From positions 248,001 through 312,000 of the forward strand of contig NZ_CP124855.1 of assembly GCF_030012525.1 (NCBI RefSeq): DNA of 64,000 bases. The letters run 5' to 3'. The translations under genes were made by a program, and so were the position numbers. Each line of letters starts with the position of its first letter. Within the stretch, counting starts at the first letter, position 1. Under the pieces are notes generated by a model that worked only from the letters and a program-made list of their open reading frames with translations, did no database searches and was not told the origin of the DNA. Positions 9,076-17,649 of this stretch are shown piece after piece. Source of the stretch: Chryseobacterium gotjawalense. Lineage in GTDB: Bacteria > Bacteroidota > Bacteroidia > Flavobacteriales > Weeksellaceae.

Positions 9076-11530
9076 AAAGAAAACAATTTTTCTGATGGTT
9101 ATTTATCTGATGGTTGCAAATTTCAGTTTTGCTCAAATGAAAGATTTTAAAGCAAATGAGTTTGCAGGTCACACGTATAACCTCTCCTGGCTTACGTGGT
9201 CTCCGGATAAAAAATATGTTTCTTTTCAGAAAAGCTACGAATATTCCAGTGATACGCTGTCTTTAATAAATGTAAAACATCCTGAAAAAATCATATTTCA
9301 GTCGGCAGGAATATATCCTAATTTCCTGCATTACTCCAAAAAAGGTCATCTTTTTATGCGCGGAGCCAAGACGGCTCAACTACTGAAATTACCCTCCGTA
9401 AAACCCATAATATGGGAAAATATCACCGATGCCTTTTATCTGGAAAAAGAGGAGAAAATTGCAATATTGCAAAAAGACATCCTACGGATTTATAATGAAG
9501 ATGCGGAGTTAATTGATGAAATTCATGGAGTGAATGCTATCAAAAAGAATAAGGATATTTTGTTTTTCACAGGTCGAAACAAAAATCTGTACGAGCTGAT
9601 AAAATGGACTGCCAATCTAAAAACTACACTCAACTCTTCCACACATAAGAGAATGAATATTGTTGGTAATGAGAATCCCATTTTTTTCATCGCAGAACGA
9701 GATTCAGCAACCACAAAAAATAGGGTTAAGTATATTAACATCACCACCCGCAAAGAAATAATTTTTCAGCCACCTTCTTCTCACCTTTTAAAAAATGTGG
9801 TTCAAGTGTCAAAAATTGGTACAAGCAAATTTCTTATGACCTACACAACCACCCTCCCAAAAAATGAAAAATCTACTGTTGACATATGGTATGTCAATGA
9901 CCGTAATTTGGCGAAGAAATTCCAGAACAACGTCGGACTGGAGAATGTAATTTGGAATCCGGAAAAATCGGAATATGTACTATTGAATAATGATCGTTTT
10001 CCGAAACATATTCCTATCGGACACGGTGGTTACGTGCTTGCATTAGACCCCACTGCAAATCAGGATTACACCCATGATAAAATTGAATCTGAGCTTTATC
10101 GATATGACGTAAATACTAATAGATACGAGTTTTTAGGAAAAGTAGGTGTAAACTGCTATATGGATGATAAAGGGAAATACCTTCTCTCTTACCTCAATCA
10201 AAATTGGATATTATACACGATTTCTACCATGGAAAATAAAGCTCTGACCCTTGAAGCTGACCTCATCCCTTATTTTAGCTTAAGTGGCGAAAAGATTATT
10301 TTTGGAGGACATCAAAAAATAGCAGAATACAATATTTCTGCTTCAGAATTAAAAGCGACCAGAATACCCCAAGGATTTAATGCAGAAATAATAAGTGGAT
10401 CCAGTGAACCACTGGGCATTGACAGCCGGTTTACAAAAAACTCCTATGATGATAGCAAAACAACCCTTATTAAAATATTAAATCCCGAAACTTCTGACCA
10501 GACTTTGGGAACCTACCGTAATCAATCATTTCAAGCACTATACCACTCTTCTGATGATTTGGTATCAATTCCTTTAATGAAGGACGCCAATAGCATCTTA
10601 TACCTTAAAAGCAATTACAACAAACCACCCGTTTTAATCAGAAACACAAACAGCAGAGAAGCAGCTATTTTTCATTCAAATAAAGAAGACGATGCAGTTT
10701 TTAACTATAAAAAAACTCGGACCTATTATCGCAATTCGATGGGCATTCCATTAACTGGATTGCTGTATTATCCTGCGCATTATAAAAAGGGCAAAAAATA
10801 TCCTATGGTAGTAGGGATCTATGAATTAATGAGAAATCAAAGCAATAAATATTTAAGAGATGGATTTATTGGGAGTGTCGAAGGATTTAATATGAGAAAC
10901 TTTTTGGATCGTGGTTATTTTATCTATTTACCAGATATAACCTATGACGGCAGAGGTCCCGGTAAATCTGCCGTAGATGCGGTAGAGTCTTCGTTGGACG
11001 CCTTAGCAAATATTGGAGAGATTGATTTTTCAAAAGTGGGATTAATAGGGCATTCTCATGGTGGGTACGAAACCAATTTTATTGCCACACAGAGCAAACG
11101 TTTTGCTGCCTATGTGAGTGGTGCAGGTAATAGCGATTTAGTACGCTCTTTCCATTCATTCAACTACAATTTTTTAAGTCCTTTTTATTGGCAGTTTGAA
11201 GAACAGCAATACCGAATATATAAACCGTTTGCAGCGGATAAAAATTTATATCTAGAAAACAGTCCCATATATCATGCAGAACAAGTAAGCCAGCCTATTT
11301 TGCTTTGGGCTGGAAAAGAAGATCGAAATATTGCATGGGATCAAAGTATGGAATTTTATCTTGGCTTAAGAAGAAATGATAAGAAAGTCATTGCTCTGTT
11401 TTACGAGAAAGAGGGACACAGTTTTTCAGAGCGGCGCAACAGAGAAGATCTTTTTGTGAGAATAAAAGAGTGGTTTGACTTTCATTTAAAAGGAATTAAA
11501 ACCCCTTGGATTTCTGAAATGTATCAATAA
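9062..11530 (+). CDS. Secreted S9 prolyl-oligopeptidase-family serine peptidase
   Basis: The 822-residue protein has a signal peptide (MMVIKKKTIFLMVIYLMVAN then FSFAQ), a long beta-propeller-like region (about 30-560) and a C-terminal alpha/beta-hydrolase domain. The catalytic triad can be read as Ser665 (GHSHGGYE), Asp754 (GKEDRN) and His786 (EGHSF). It probably trims peptides in the periplasm or at the surface after or before passage through the SusCD pair. The start at 9062 is inside the end of susD, and an internal Met (residue 2) is an alternative start. Confidence 0.88.
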   Translation: MMVIKKKTIFLMVIYLMVANFSFAQMKDFKANEFAGHTYNLSWLTWSPDKKYVSFQKSYEYSSDTLSLINVKHPEKIIFQSAGIYPNFLHYSKKGHLFMRGAKTAQLLKLPSVKPIIWENITDAFYLEKEEKIAILQKDILRIYNEDAELIDEIHGVNAIKKNKDILFFTGRNKNLYELIKWTANLKTTLNSSTHKRMNIVGNENPIFFIAERDSATTKNRVKYINITTRKEIIFQPPSSHLLKNVVQVSKIGTSKFLMTYTTTLPKNEKSTVDIWYVNDRNLAKKFQNNVGLENVIWNPEKSEYVLLNNDRFPKHIPIGHGGYVLALDPTANQDYTHDKIESELYRYDVNTNRYEFLGKVGVNCYMDDKGKYLLSYLNQNWILYTISTMENKALTLEADLIPYFSLSGEKIIFGGHQKIAEYNISASELKATRIPQGFNAEIISGSSEPLGIDSRFTKNSYDDSKTTLIKILNPETSDQTLGTYRNQSFQALYHSSDDLVSIPLMKDANSILYLKSNYNKPPVLIRNTNSREAAIFHSNKEDDAVFNYKKTRTYYRNSMGIPLTGLLYYPAHYKKGKKYPMVVGIYELMRNQSNKYLRDGFIGSVEGFNMRNFLDRGYFIYLPDITYDGRGPGKSAVDAVESSLDALANIGEIDFSKVGLIGHSHGGYETNFIATQSKRFAAYVSGAGNSDLVRSFHSFNYNFLSPFYWQFEEQQYRIYKPFAADKNLYLENSPIYHAEQVSQPILLWAGKEDRNIAWDQSMEFYLGLRRNDKKVIALFYEKEGHSFSERRNREDLFVRIKEWFDFHLKGIKTPWISEMYQ

Positions 11531-11555
11531 AAAAAGGGATGCCAATTGGCATCCC
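11528..11555 (-). terminator. Rho-independent terminator of the DUF6520 gene
   Basis: GGGATGCC (11536-11543) and GGCATCCC (11548-11555) form a perfect 8-bp stem with an AATT loop. In the minus direction it is followed by seven or more T. It sits in the 34-bp gap between the convergent S9 peptidase and DUF6520 genes. Confidence 0.85.
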
Positions 11556-11564
11556 CATTTCAGC

Positions 11565-11843
11565 TTATTGTTGTACTCTTTCAAATAGTTTATCCGGACA
11601 GCTGGTTCCGTTCAGTTGATAAAGAGGTTCACCACCCATACCTACATCTGCTGTACAGATTATAGTTCCAGTGGTATCACATGTTTTACCAACGTTAATA
11701 CATTCTTCCTCTTCGCCAAAATGATAAGCATAACCTGGTTGTACCGATTTTGCATCATCTTTTGTAACATGAGACGCATATGCGCTTCCTGCTCCTGCCA
11801 ATACCATTACAGCTGGCAATAAGAGCGCCTTTAAATTTTTCAT
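11565..11843 (-). CDS. DUF6520-like small secreted Cys peptide
   Basis: The 92-residue product has a clear signal peptide (MKNLKALLLPAVMVLAGAGS then AYAS) and a mature part with four Cys (ECINVGKTC, IICTAD, TSCPD), enough for two disulfides. The leader and Cys spacing match the DUF6520 family of Bacteroidota. The downstream MauE-like protein on the same strand could serve its redox maturation. The role in the cell is unknown. Uptake or processing by the convergent SusCD-S9 set is conceivable but unproved. Confidence 0.75.
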   Translation of the reverse strand: MKNLKALLLPAVMVLAGAGSAYASHVTKDDAKSVQPGYAYHFGEEEECINVGKTCDTTGTIICTADVGMGGEPLYQLNGTSCPDKLFERVQQ

Positions 11844-11889
11844 AATAAAAAATATTTAAAATGGTGCCTACTCTTGTAAGGGTTTTCGG

Positions 11890-13383
11890 CTACTCCCTCT
11901 GAATGAAACTGCTGGTCAGCGTCTGCGCACAACGGTACCGTACAATTTCATTTCCAGAAATAATGTAAAAATAATGATCAGTCATAAGCATTTGAGACAT
12001 TTTATTCTTTTTACGATGCTGAACATAAAAACTTCCCCAATAGCCTCCAGACGATGTCATATATACATCGATGACACTATTTTTTTTCCATAAATCTTTA
12101 GATTCATACTTTCCTATCAAATTCGCATGATTGAAAAGTAACCCTTTATAAGCCATCATATTTCTATTGATTAAAAGCGAGGGTTGATTCATCTTCGACC
12201 GCCCGTCTTTTAATTTTTTAACTTTCAGTGCTGGCTTATCATAAGGATCAATGGTCTTCATCTTCCGAACAATTTTCGCGCTTGCATTCAGTTTAAGGAT
12301 CGTGTTTTTATAGTAGAACATATAATAGATATCGCCTAAGGCAGTATCATATAAAAGCTTACCGTCTCCCTCAAATCCACCGTCGGCTTTATTGCTCAGA
12401 AGGGTCTGATTAATGGCAACCTGTGGTTTTTCAAGTAGTGACAGTGACGCAATTCCCAATCTCTTCGAAGCATAATCTTCCACACGCAACAGATATTGCG
12501 AAGGGGAAACAGCGACCAGTTGATCAAAGTAAACTTGATTACTACTCCTTACAACAAGTGGCATAGAAAGAGAATCGAGTGACTGGCTGTAAATAACTGG
12601 AACTGTTCCGTCAAAACCATAGAGATTCCCTTGTACAATGCAATACCTTAAATTTTTGAACCTAAAATTAGAGCCTGGATTAAGATTAATCGTATCCATT
12701 TTTTGCATAAGAGAATCTAACTTAAAAATTCTGAACGGATTGCTTGGATTTCCCAGATAAAGATCACCCTTATGGTTTCCCGCAAAATAAAACGAGTTTA
12801 CACCCAGATCGAAAGACTGCTCTTCCAAAATGGGATGATGCGGAAATCTCCTCGTAAAATTATTCTCCTTTTTCATGATATACTCAGAAGAAAGAAACAG
12901 GGCGACCATGCTGCCCGCTGAGAACACTGCGATGAGTGCTGCTGCAGCGATACGGCTCCAGCCGTGCGCCCGTTCTTTCCCCATGAAAACACTTGTTGTT
13001 AATGCCAAAACAACGCACACTCCATTGAAAATCAAATGTTCATCCCAACTCATCTTCTCCAGAATTCCACCACAGGAGCATGGTATAAAATCACTATAAT
13101 TCAGAATTAAATAAATATAAACTGTAAAGGCGACCATCAATCCAAATGAAGCGTACAATCCTATCCGTCTTACTTTTGGATCAGCGAGTACTCCTGCAAT
13201 CATCACTTCGATAATGATGACCGCATAGGAAATAAATCCTGCATATGCACTCAGCAGAGGCGACTGCGCCAACTGAACCTGGAAATTTTCAAAATCCAAC
13301 ATTTTACTTCCCGCTGCATACGTAAAAAGTAAAATAAAAGCGTACGATGCGTATATAGCCAATTTGTTAATTAAGGTTTTCAT
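11890..13383 (-). CDS. MauE/DoxX-like redox membrane protein with C-terminal propeller-like domain
   Basis: From the ATG at 13383 the protein starts MKTLINKLAIYASYAFILLF and has four predicted membrane helices in the first 150 residues. These include FIPCSCGG, a Cys pair typical of MauE-like proteins that pass electrons for disulfide chemistry. A periplasmic part of about 300 residues follows (NSFYFAGNHKGDLYLGNPSN and similar), resembling the 6-bladed propeller/BF3164-like family. The frame stays open to a GTG at 13563 that overlaps the AraC stop as GTGA. That start would add 60 residues encoded by the 21-bp repeats, so the shorter start is preferred. Confidence 0.7.
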   Translation of the reverse strand: MKTLINKLAIYASYAFILLFTYAAGSKMLDFENFQVQLAQSPLLSAYAGFISYAVIIIEVMIAGVLADPKVRRIGLYASFGLMVAFTVYIYLILNYSDFIPCSCGGILEKMSWDEHLIFNGVCVVLALTTSVFMGKERAHGWSRIAAAALIAVFSAGSMVALFLSSEYIMKKENNFTRRFPHHPILEEQSFDLGVNSFYFAGNHKGDLYLGNPSNPFRIFKLDSLMQKMDTINLNPGSNFRFKNLRYCIVQGNLYGFDGTVPVIYSQSLDSLSMPLVVRSSNQVYFDQLVAVSPSQYLLRVEDYASKRLGIASLSLLEKPQVAINQTLLSNKADGGFEGDGKLLYDTALGDIYYMFYYKNTILKLNASAKIVRKMKTIDPYDKPALKVKKLKDGRSKMNQPSLLINRNMMAYKGLLFNHANLIGKYESKDLWKKNSVIDVYMTSSGGYWGSFYVQHRKKNKMSQMLMTDHYFYIISGNEIVRYRCAQTLTSSFIQRE

Positions 13384-13429
13384 GTCTGCATTTTTGATAG
13401 AGTAAAATTGCGACATCCCTTTTTTAAAT

Positions 13430-13534
13430 ACATGCACATTAGAGGCAGAAGTATGTATAATAAAAACATTCTTATGTACAATAATGACGTTCTTATGTAT
13501 AATAAAGTCGTTTATATGTATAATAGGGTCAACA
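13430..13534. repeat. 21-bp tandem repeats upstream of the MauE-like gene
   Basis: Four units of exactly 21 bp start at 13451, 13472, 13493 and 13514 and share the core TATGTATAATAAAG. A fifth, degenerate unit lies at 13430-13450. The 21-bp period is two helical turns, as expected for repeated binding sites on one DNA face. The AraC gene ends 26 bp beyond. If read through, the repeats encode a 7-residue pattern (FIIHKN-like). Confidence 0.65.
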
Positions 13535-13559
13535 GAATAATAAAGTCGGTACGGTAAAG

Positions 13560-14357
13560 TCACTGTTGTAGCGCGATCCGGAGAATGCGGTGGAATGGAA
13601 AATGGTAGGTTCTGTGGAATAGAATATAGAGTTGATAGTAATTTGCAAAGCCGTTTTCATAGGCAATTTCCTTATAGCTCAAAGTACTCAACAGGAGGTC
13701 TTCGAGTACAGGAATCATTTTGATTTTAAGATAATGATGGTAAAAGGAACTTTCAAAAAACGAAGAGCTGTCTTTTCTAAACTGGCGGTAAGACAGACCT
13801 TTGCTGTTCACAAAAGCCTTTAAGGTCCCATGCTCATCAGGCTCATACGTTTCCAGCAGTTTCAGCAGGTACCGGTACCTGCTATTTCCTATCGATGCGG
13901 GAGGCCTGGGGTAAACCGTTTGATGGGTCACAACAGAAATGGTGTAGTGGTACTGCTCTTTGGTGACCACCCCTATAAAAATCTGAATTTCCTCTGAACT
14001 GATCTGTTGCACATGAATGGGCAGAAAAAAACGGTCTTTGGAAACCGAGCCGGCCATGCGTTGATAAGCTTCAGTGAGCAGTTTCACAATCTCAGCGTAC
14101 TCCCCATTGGAGGTAAGTTCTTCTTCTGCCTCCTGATAGGTAAAGACAAATCCCTTATGATAATATTCGGTGTGCTGATCCAGAAAATGAATAGCCTGAA
14201 ACAGCCTGATATACTGCCTGATAATTTCTTTAGTTTGCGAAAAAACAGTCTCACTCGACAAATACTGGCGTTCCGGTGATGAATCACAAAGCACACAATA
14301 ACGTTCTAATGCTTTTTTCAAATGCTTTTGTAAAAGATCAAGATGATAAGTATTCAT
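13560..14357 (-). CDS. AraC-family transcriptional regulator
   Basis: The 265-residue protein has an unassigned N-terminal half and a C-terminal AraC-type double HTH (about 170-262). The second HTH reads LSYKEIAYENGFANYYQLYI then LFHRTYHFPF. The upstream helix is GLSYRQFRKDSSSFFES. It is on the same strand as, and directly upstream of, the MauE-like and DUF6520 genes. The 21-bp repeats just downstream of its stop are its most obvious candidate target. The signal it senses is not visible. Confidence 0.75.
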   Translation of the reverse strand: MNTYHLDLLQKHLKKALERYCVLCDSSPERQYLSSETVFSQTKEIIRQYIRLFQAIHFLDQHTEYYHKGFVFTYQEAEEELTSNGEYAEIVKLLTEAYQRMAGSVSKDRFFLPIHVQQISSEEIQIFIGVVTKEQYHYTISVVTHQTVYPRPPASIGNSRYRYLLKLLETYEPDEHGTLKAFVNSKGLSYRQFRKDSSSFFESSFYHHYLKIKMIPVLEDLLLSTLSYKEIAYENGFANYYQLYILFHRTYHFPFHRILRIALQQ

Positions 14358-14380
14358 GGCTGTAGGTTCATATTAGGAAA

Positions 14381-14995
14381 CTATTGCCAAAATATCCCCA
14401 ATTCATTACGCAGCAGATCCCTGTTTCTGTTCAGAAAACTTTGATAGCCCGCCCACGGCAACTGGATCGGTATCGTCTCTGATCCCAGATAGTGAATGGG
14501 AGTACCGATCGCTTCAGCCTCTATTCCTAAAAGCCGGATCGTTCGCAATAATTTCACGTCGCATTCTGCAAAGACAATTCCTCCTTGACCTTGTTGAGCA
14601 ACTTGCAGTGCAAGTGCCATCAGCGTTTTAAAAATATGGAAACCTCTCTTATCTGCTCCTTTGGATACAGCGAATCTGCCAATATGGTAAATAGGTGTAC
14701 CCGCATCGGCAAAATCTTCAATATTAATATTAAAAATTTTTTCTATTGGTAAAATTTGGGTAGCTGTTTTTTGGAATATTCTGATGCTCCCACAAATGAC
14801 ATCATTGGACATTGAAATGAAAATATGGGAGTTTAAATATTGCTTTTCTTCAGCACATAATATTTGTCTTACAGAATTTATATCTTCAGCTTTTAAAACT
14901 TCCCGATGATGAAGATGATTTTCATTAATTACAAAATAAATTAATTCATCAATCTTTTCATGGCACATGGTGTAATATTCTATATCGTATATCAT
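14381..14995 (-). CDS. GNAT-fold N-acyltransferase, autoinducer-synthase-like
   Basis: The 204-residue protein has no signal peptide. The segment IYHIGRFAVSKGADKRG, a following helix and GIVFAECDVKLLRTIRLLG then IEAEAIGTPIHYLG are laid out as in LuxI/FeeM-type acyl synthases (conserved R-F-A-V strand, then an R..G..G pattern near the C-terminus). Such enzymes use acyl-ACP or acyl-CoA with an amino-acid-like acceptor. A divergently transcribed LuxR-type regulator and palindromic sites between them support a signalling role, but the substrate is unknown and a plain N-acetyltransferase is possible. Confidence 0.5.
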   Translation of the reverse strand: MIYDIEYYTMCHEKIDELIYFVINENHLHHREVLKAEDINSVRQILCAEEKQYLNSHIFISMSNDVICGSIRIFQKTATQILPIEKIFNINIEDFADAGTPIYHIGRFAVSKGADKRGFHIFKTLMALALQVAQQGQGGIVFAECDVKLLRTIRLLGIEAEAIGTPIHYLGSETIPIQLPWAGYQSFLNRNRDLLRNELGIFWQ

Positions 14996-15041
14996 ATTTA
15001 TATTATTTGACTAAAAGTATTATGATGTTTTCATATAATTT

Positions 15042-15095
15042 CTACACTTTTGTGTAGATTTGATAAATAAACATAAAAACTACACGGTAGTGTAG
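15042..15095. promoter_or_regulatory. Two CTACAC-n4-GTGTAG palindromes in a divergent promoter
   Basis: Perfect 16-bp palindromes at 15042-15057 and 15080-15095 are centred 38 bp apart, between the acyltransferase (minus) and LuxR-type (plus) starts. The same half-sites recur before the ThiF-like gene. Size and symmetry are like a lux box, but the sequence differs. The LuxR-type protein is the likely binder. Confidence 0.7.
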
Positions 15096-15123
15096 CTAAG
15101 TTCAACAATATTCCCTCTTAATT

Positions 15124-15879
15124 ATGGATGAAATACACAAGTTCTTTTCAGGAAAGAATACGGTAGATTATTTATCGGAAGAGGAGTACGCTCAAAGTGG
15201 TAACTATCTCGAAACCCTGCGGGCCGTCTCCAGGCTATCATATATGAGCATGTATGTAATCGATTATCAGAGAAGGGAGTTCGAATATGTGTCGGACAAT
15301 CCACTTTTTCTATGTAATCATACTCCGTCGGAAGTCATGGCGATGGGATATGCTTTTTACTTTAAATATGTATCTAAGCAAGACTTGGAAATGCTGATCA
15401 GAATAAACGAGATAGGTTTTGAATTTTTTAACAGAACACCACTGCAAGACCGGAAAAATTATAGTATTTCCTATGATTTTAATTTGCAGACTGGAAAAGA
15501 CAAAATTTTGATCAATCACAAATTAACCCCCATATTTATTACTTCCGAAGGTAAAATATGGAAAGCACTATGTGTCGTTTCTCTTTCTTCTAACGCTGAT
15601 TCAGGAAATATTTTACTTTCAAAGACAGGTGAAGATTCATTTTGGGAACTCGACTTAGCCGGCGGAGTATGGAATAAAATGGATAAAAGTAGATTAACGG
15701 AACGGGAGTTGCAGACTGTTCGCCTGCACGCACAAGGATTAACAATAGGCCAAATAGCAGATCGAATGTGTATCGCCGTCGATACCGTTAAGTTTCATCG
15801 AAGAAAGCTTTTCGACAAATTGCACGTTAAAAATATGGGAGAAGCATTAGCTTATGTCAAAAACAACAAGCTACTTTAA
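15124..15879 (+). CDS. PAS-LuxR type transcriptional regulator
   Basis: The 251-residue protein has a PAS-like sensor (about 40-160, with VIDYQRREFEYVSDNPLFLC) and a C-terminal LuxR HTH: LTERELQTVRLHAQGLTIGQ then IADRMCIAVDTVKFHRRKLF. It lacks the classic homoserine-lactone-binding domain, so the ligand is unknown. It lies between the acyltransferase and the ThiF-like gene, whose promoters share its presumed operators. Its 3' end overlaps the convergent ThiF-like gene by 9 bases. Confidence 0.85.
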   Translation: MDEIHKFFSGKNTVDYLSEEEYAQSGNYLETLRAVSRLSYMSMYVIDYQRREFEYVSDNPLFLCNHTPSEVMAMGYAFYFKYVSKQDLEMLIRINEIGFEFFNRTPLQDRKNYSISYDFNLQTGKDKILINHKLTPIFITSEGKIWKALCVVSLSSNADSGNILLSKTGEDSFWELDLAGGVWNKMDKSRLTERELQTVRLHAQGLTIGQIADRMCIAVDTVKFHRRKLFDKLHVKNMGEALAYVKNNKLL

Positions 15880-16665
15880 TATAGCATCTTTTCCATGATC
15901 TTCTTCCTGAAATAAAGAACTCAAATAGAAATCCGGAAATTTTTTATAAAACCTCCCTGTAGCTATTTTCACCAAAAGATGGGTACACATAGCGGCGACA
16001 TACCACGATCCGATAGCCAGCTGGGGTGGTGGTAGCGTAAGTTCTTCATGTTTGTATTGATTAATTACCTCTTCAAGCCATATCTGTGGTTTCTGCCAAT
16101 AGCGTTGGTAACTTGCAGCATATTCTACTACGTCCACTTCATTAAAATTGCTGGATTTTTCAATTGATTCAAGAGGTGGTCCGTCCGGTGAAAGAACAGT
16201 AACTAATCCTCCCCAACCGACATTATATGGATGTAAGACAGGAATGCCACTGTTAAAACATGATTTATCAAATAGTTGAGGTGCTTTATCGGTATAATCC
16301 AATGCATTGATTCCGGCATTGTATCTCCCTGTTTCTGGCATATTGTCGATGCTTATAAACTCATTTATAAAGCTGATTTCCGCATTCGCATTGATGCTTT
16401 TTAGTCTTTCGTAAAGTGCGGTAGCTTTTGAAGTTCCAATCTGATCTTCAGTGTAATTTTGTCTGTTGAGATTAGAGTCTTCGATGAGGTCACCATCAAT
16501 CACGCATATTTTTTCAAATCCAGTACGCAGTGCACATTCCGCAATATTGCTTCCGATTCCACTCCCGGCAATAACGATCGAGAAATTTTTTAATTTTTGT
16601 TGCTCGCAGTTGCTGAGGTAAATGCGGTTTCTTAAATAACGGTCCATGGTAAAAAGTTTTGTCAA
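15871..16665 (-). CDS. ThiF/MoeB/E1-like adenylyltransferase
   Basis: The 264-residue protein has the nucleotide-binding loop IAGSGIGSNIAE (about 33-44), the acidic DGDLIEDSNLNRQ with its Arg finger, and ALDYTDKAPQLF. It has no zinc-binding CxxC pairs, and a Cys in FDKSCFNSG is in the area of the E1 cysteine. E1-like enzymes adenylate the C-terminus of a carrier protein or peptide, or other carboxylates. No ubiquitin-like partner is adjacent. Shared operators tie it to the acyltransferase and LuxR genes. An alternative start is the Met at 16647. Confidence 0.75.
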   Translation of the reverse strand: MTKLFTMDRYLRNRIYLSNCEQQKLKNFSIVIAGSGIGSNIAECALRTGFEKICVIDGDLIEDSNLNRQNYTEDQIGTSKATALYERLKSINANAEISFINEFISIDNMPETGRYNAGINALDYTDKAPQLFDKSCFNSGIPVLHPYNVGWGGLVTVLSPDGPPLESIEKSSNFNEVDVVEYAASYQRYWQKPQIWLEEVINQYKHEELTLPPPQLAIGSWYVAAMCTHLLVKIATGRFYKKFPDFYLSSLFQEEDHGKDAILK

Positions 16666-16692
16666 ATCTACTTTATTTGGATGTTTACCTAC

Positions 16693-16746
16693 CTACACTT
16701 TGGTGTAGTTCTTTGGGTATTCTGCATTTCTTAATCTACAGTGTAG
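16693..16746. promoter_or_regulatory. Second pair of CTACAC palindromes
   Basis: CTACACTTTGGTGTAG (16693-16708) and a spacerless CTACAGTGTAG (16736-16746) are centred about 40 bp apart, close to the 38 bp of the pair at 15042-15095. They lie 28-81 bp upstream of the ThiF-like start, so the three genes form one regulon. The plus-strand RteC-like gene begins at 16774 and might also be affected. Confidence 0.65.
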
Positions 16747-16773
16747 CAAATTAATTAATGATGGGCAATACAT

Positions 16774-17634
16774 TTGAATATAAATGAAATATCTATGGTT
16801 AAGTTCATTGCAAATCTCGAAAGTGAATTGGAAAGCAGACTACTGTTTCTAAGTCTAGAATCTGATAAGCCTCTACAAAGAGCAGAAGAATCAATGTTGG
16901 AAATTAATAACGCATTAAAAAAACTAAAATCTTTTGTTTTACGTACTAAGTTCCCCTCAGATAGTGAAGAAATAGATTTTTTCAAAAACCGCAAACCCTT
17001 GATATTGTCAAAGTTAATATATCATAATGAAGTCTATAGAATCGAAACCCGTAAGCCAAGTGGAGGTGAAAAGATGATTCGAAAATACTATCAGACAGAA
17101 CTCATTAAACTGAAAGAGTTCTTTGAAGAAAATGTCGATTTTTATGGATATTACAGAACCCACAGTACATACCTTGATCATAAATATTTTGTTCGTAGAA
17201 AACTCGACGTTAAGTTGAGTTTAGACTCTTTTGTTTTTGAATCTGATGCAAGATTTAGTACTTCTCATGATTATAAAGTCGCAAAAATAATGGCAAATGA
17301 TCTTCTCGAAGTTTACCTCAATGATGAATTGCTGAAATTAAATAGGCAAGGGGAGGAGCAGTACCGAATATCCACGCCCAAAACAAAACTGGCCTGGACA
17401 GATAATAAAACTTCACTGATTGAATTAATTTATGCCTTGCAGTGCAAAGGATCATTCAATAATGGTAATGCCGATATCAAGGAAATCAGCGCTTATTTTG
17501 AGGCGGTTTTCAATATAGAACTCGGTGATGTTTATCGGACATACCTGGAAATAAAAAACAGAACATCCCGTACAAAATTCCTAAATAATCTCCAAAATTT
17601 GTTGAACAACAAAATGGATTCGCAGGATGAATAA
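16774..17634 (+). CDS. RteC-domain protein
   Basis: The 286-residue protein carries the RteC signature near its C-terminus: LIYALQCKGSFNNGNADIKE, then FEAVFNIELGDVYRTYLEI and NRTSRTKFLNNL. RteC regulates excision genes in CTnDOT-type conjugative transposons. Its position at the left end of the replication and PRTRC block suggests the mobile element starts near here. Start alternatives are the Met codons at 16774 and 16795. Confidence 0.85.
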   Translation: MNINEISMVKFIANLESELESRLLFLSLESDKPLQRAEESMLEINNALKKLKSFVLRTKFPSDSEEIDFFKNRKPLILSKLIYHNEVYRIETRKPSGGEKMIRKYYQTELIKLKEFFEENVDFYGYYRTHSTYLDHKYFVRRKLDVKLSLDSFVFESDARFSTSHDYKVAKIMANDLLEVYLNDELLKLNRQGEEQYRISTPKTKLAWTDNKTSLIELIYALQCKGSFNNGNADIKEISAYFEAVFNIELGDVYRTYLEIKNRTSRTKFLNNLQNLLNNKMDSQDE

Positions 17635-17649
17635 GAAATTTTTCTGACT

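Noticed and set aside
15042-15095. Palindromes as transcription terminators
   Set aside because: They have 4-base loops but no T-tract, and lie in a divergent promoter, so an operator role fits better.
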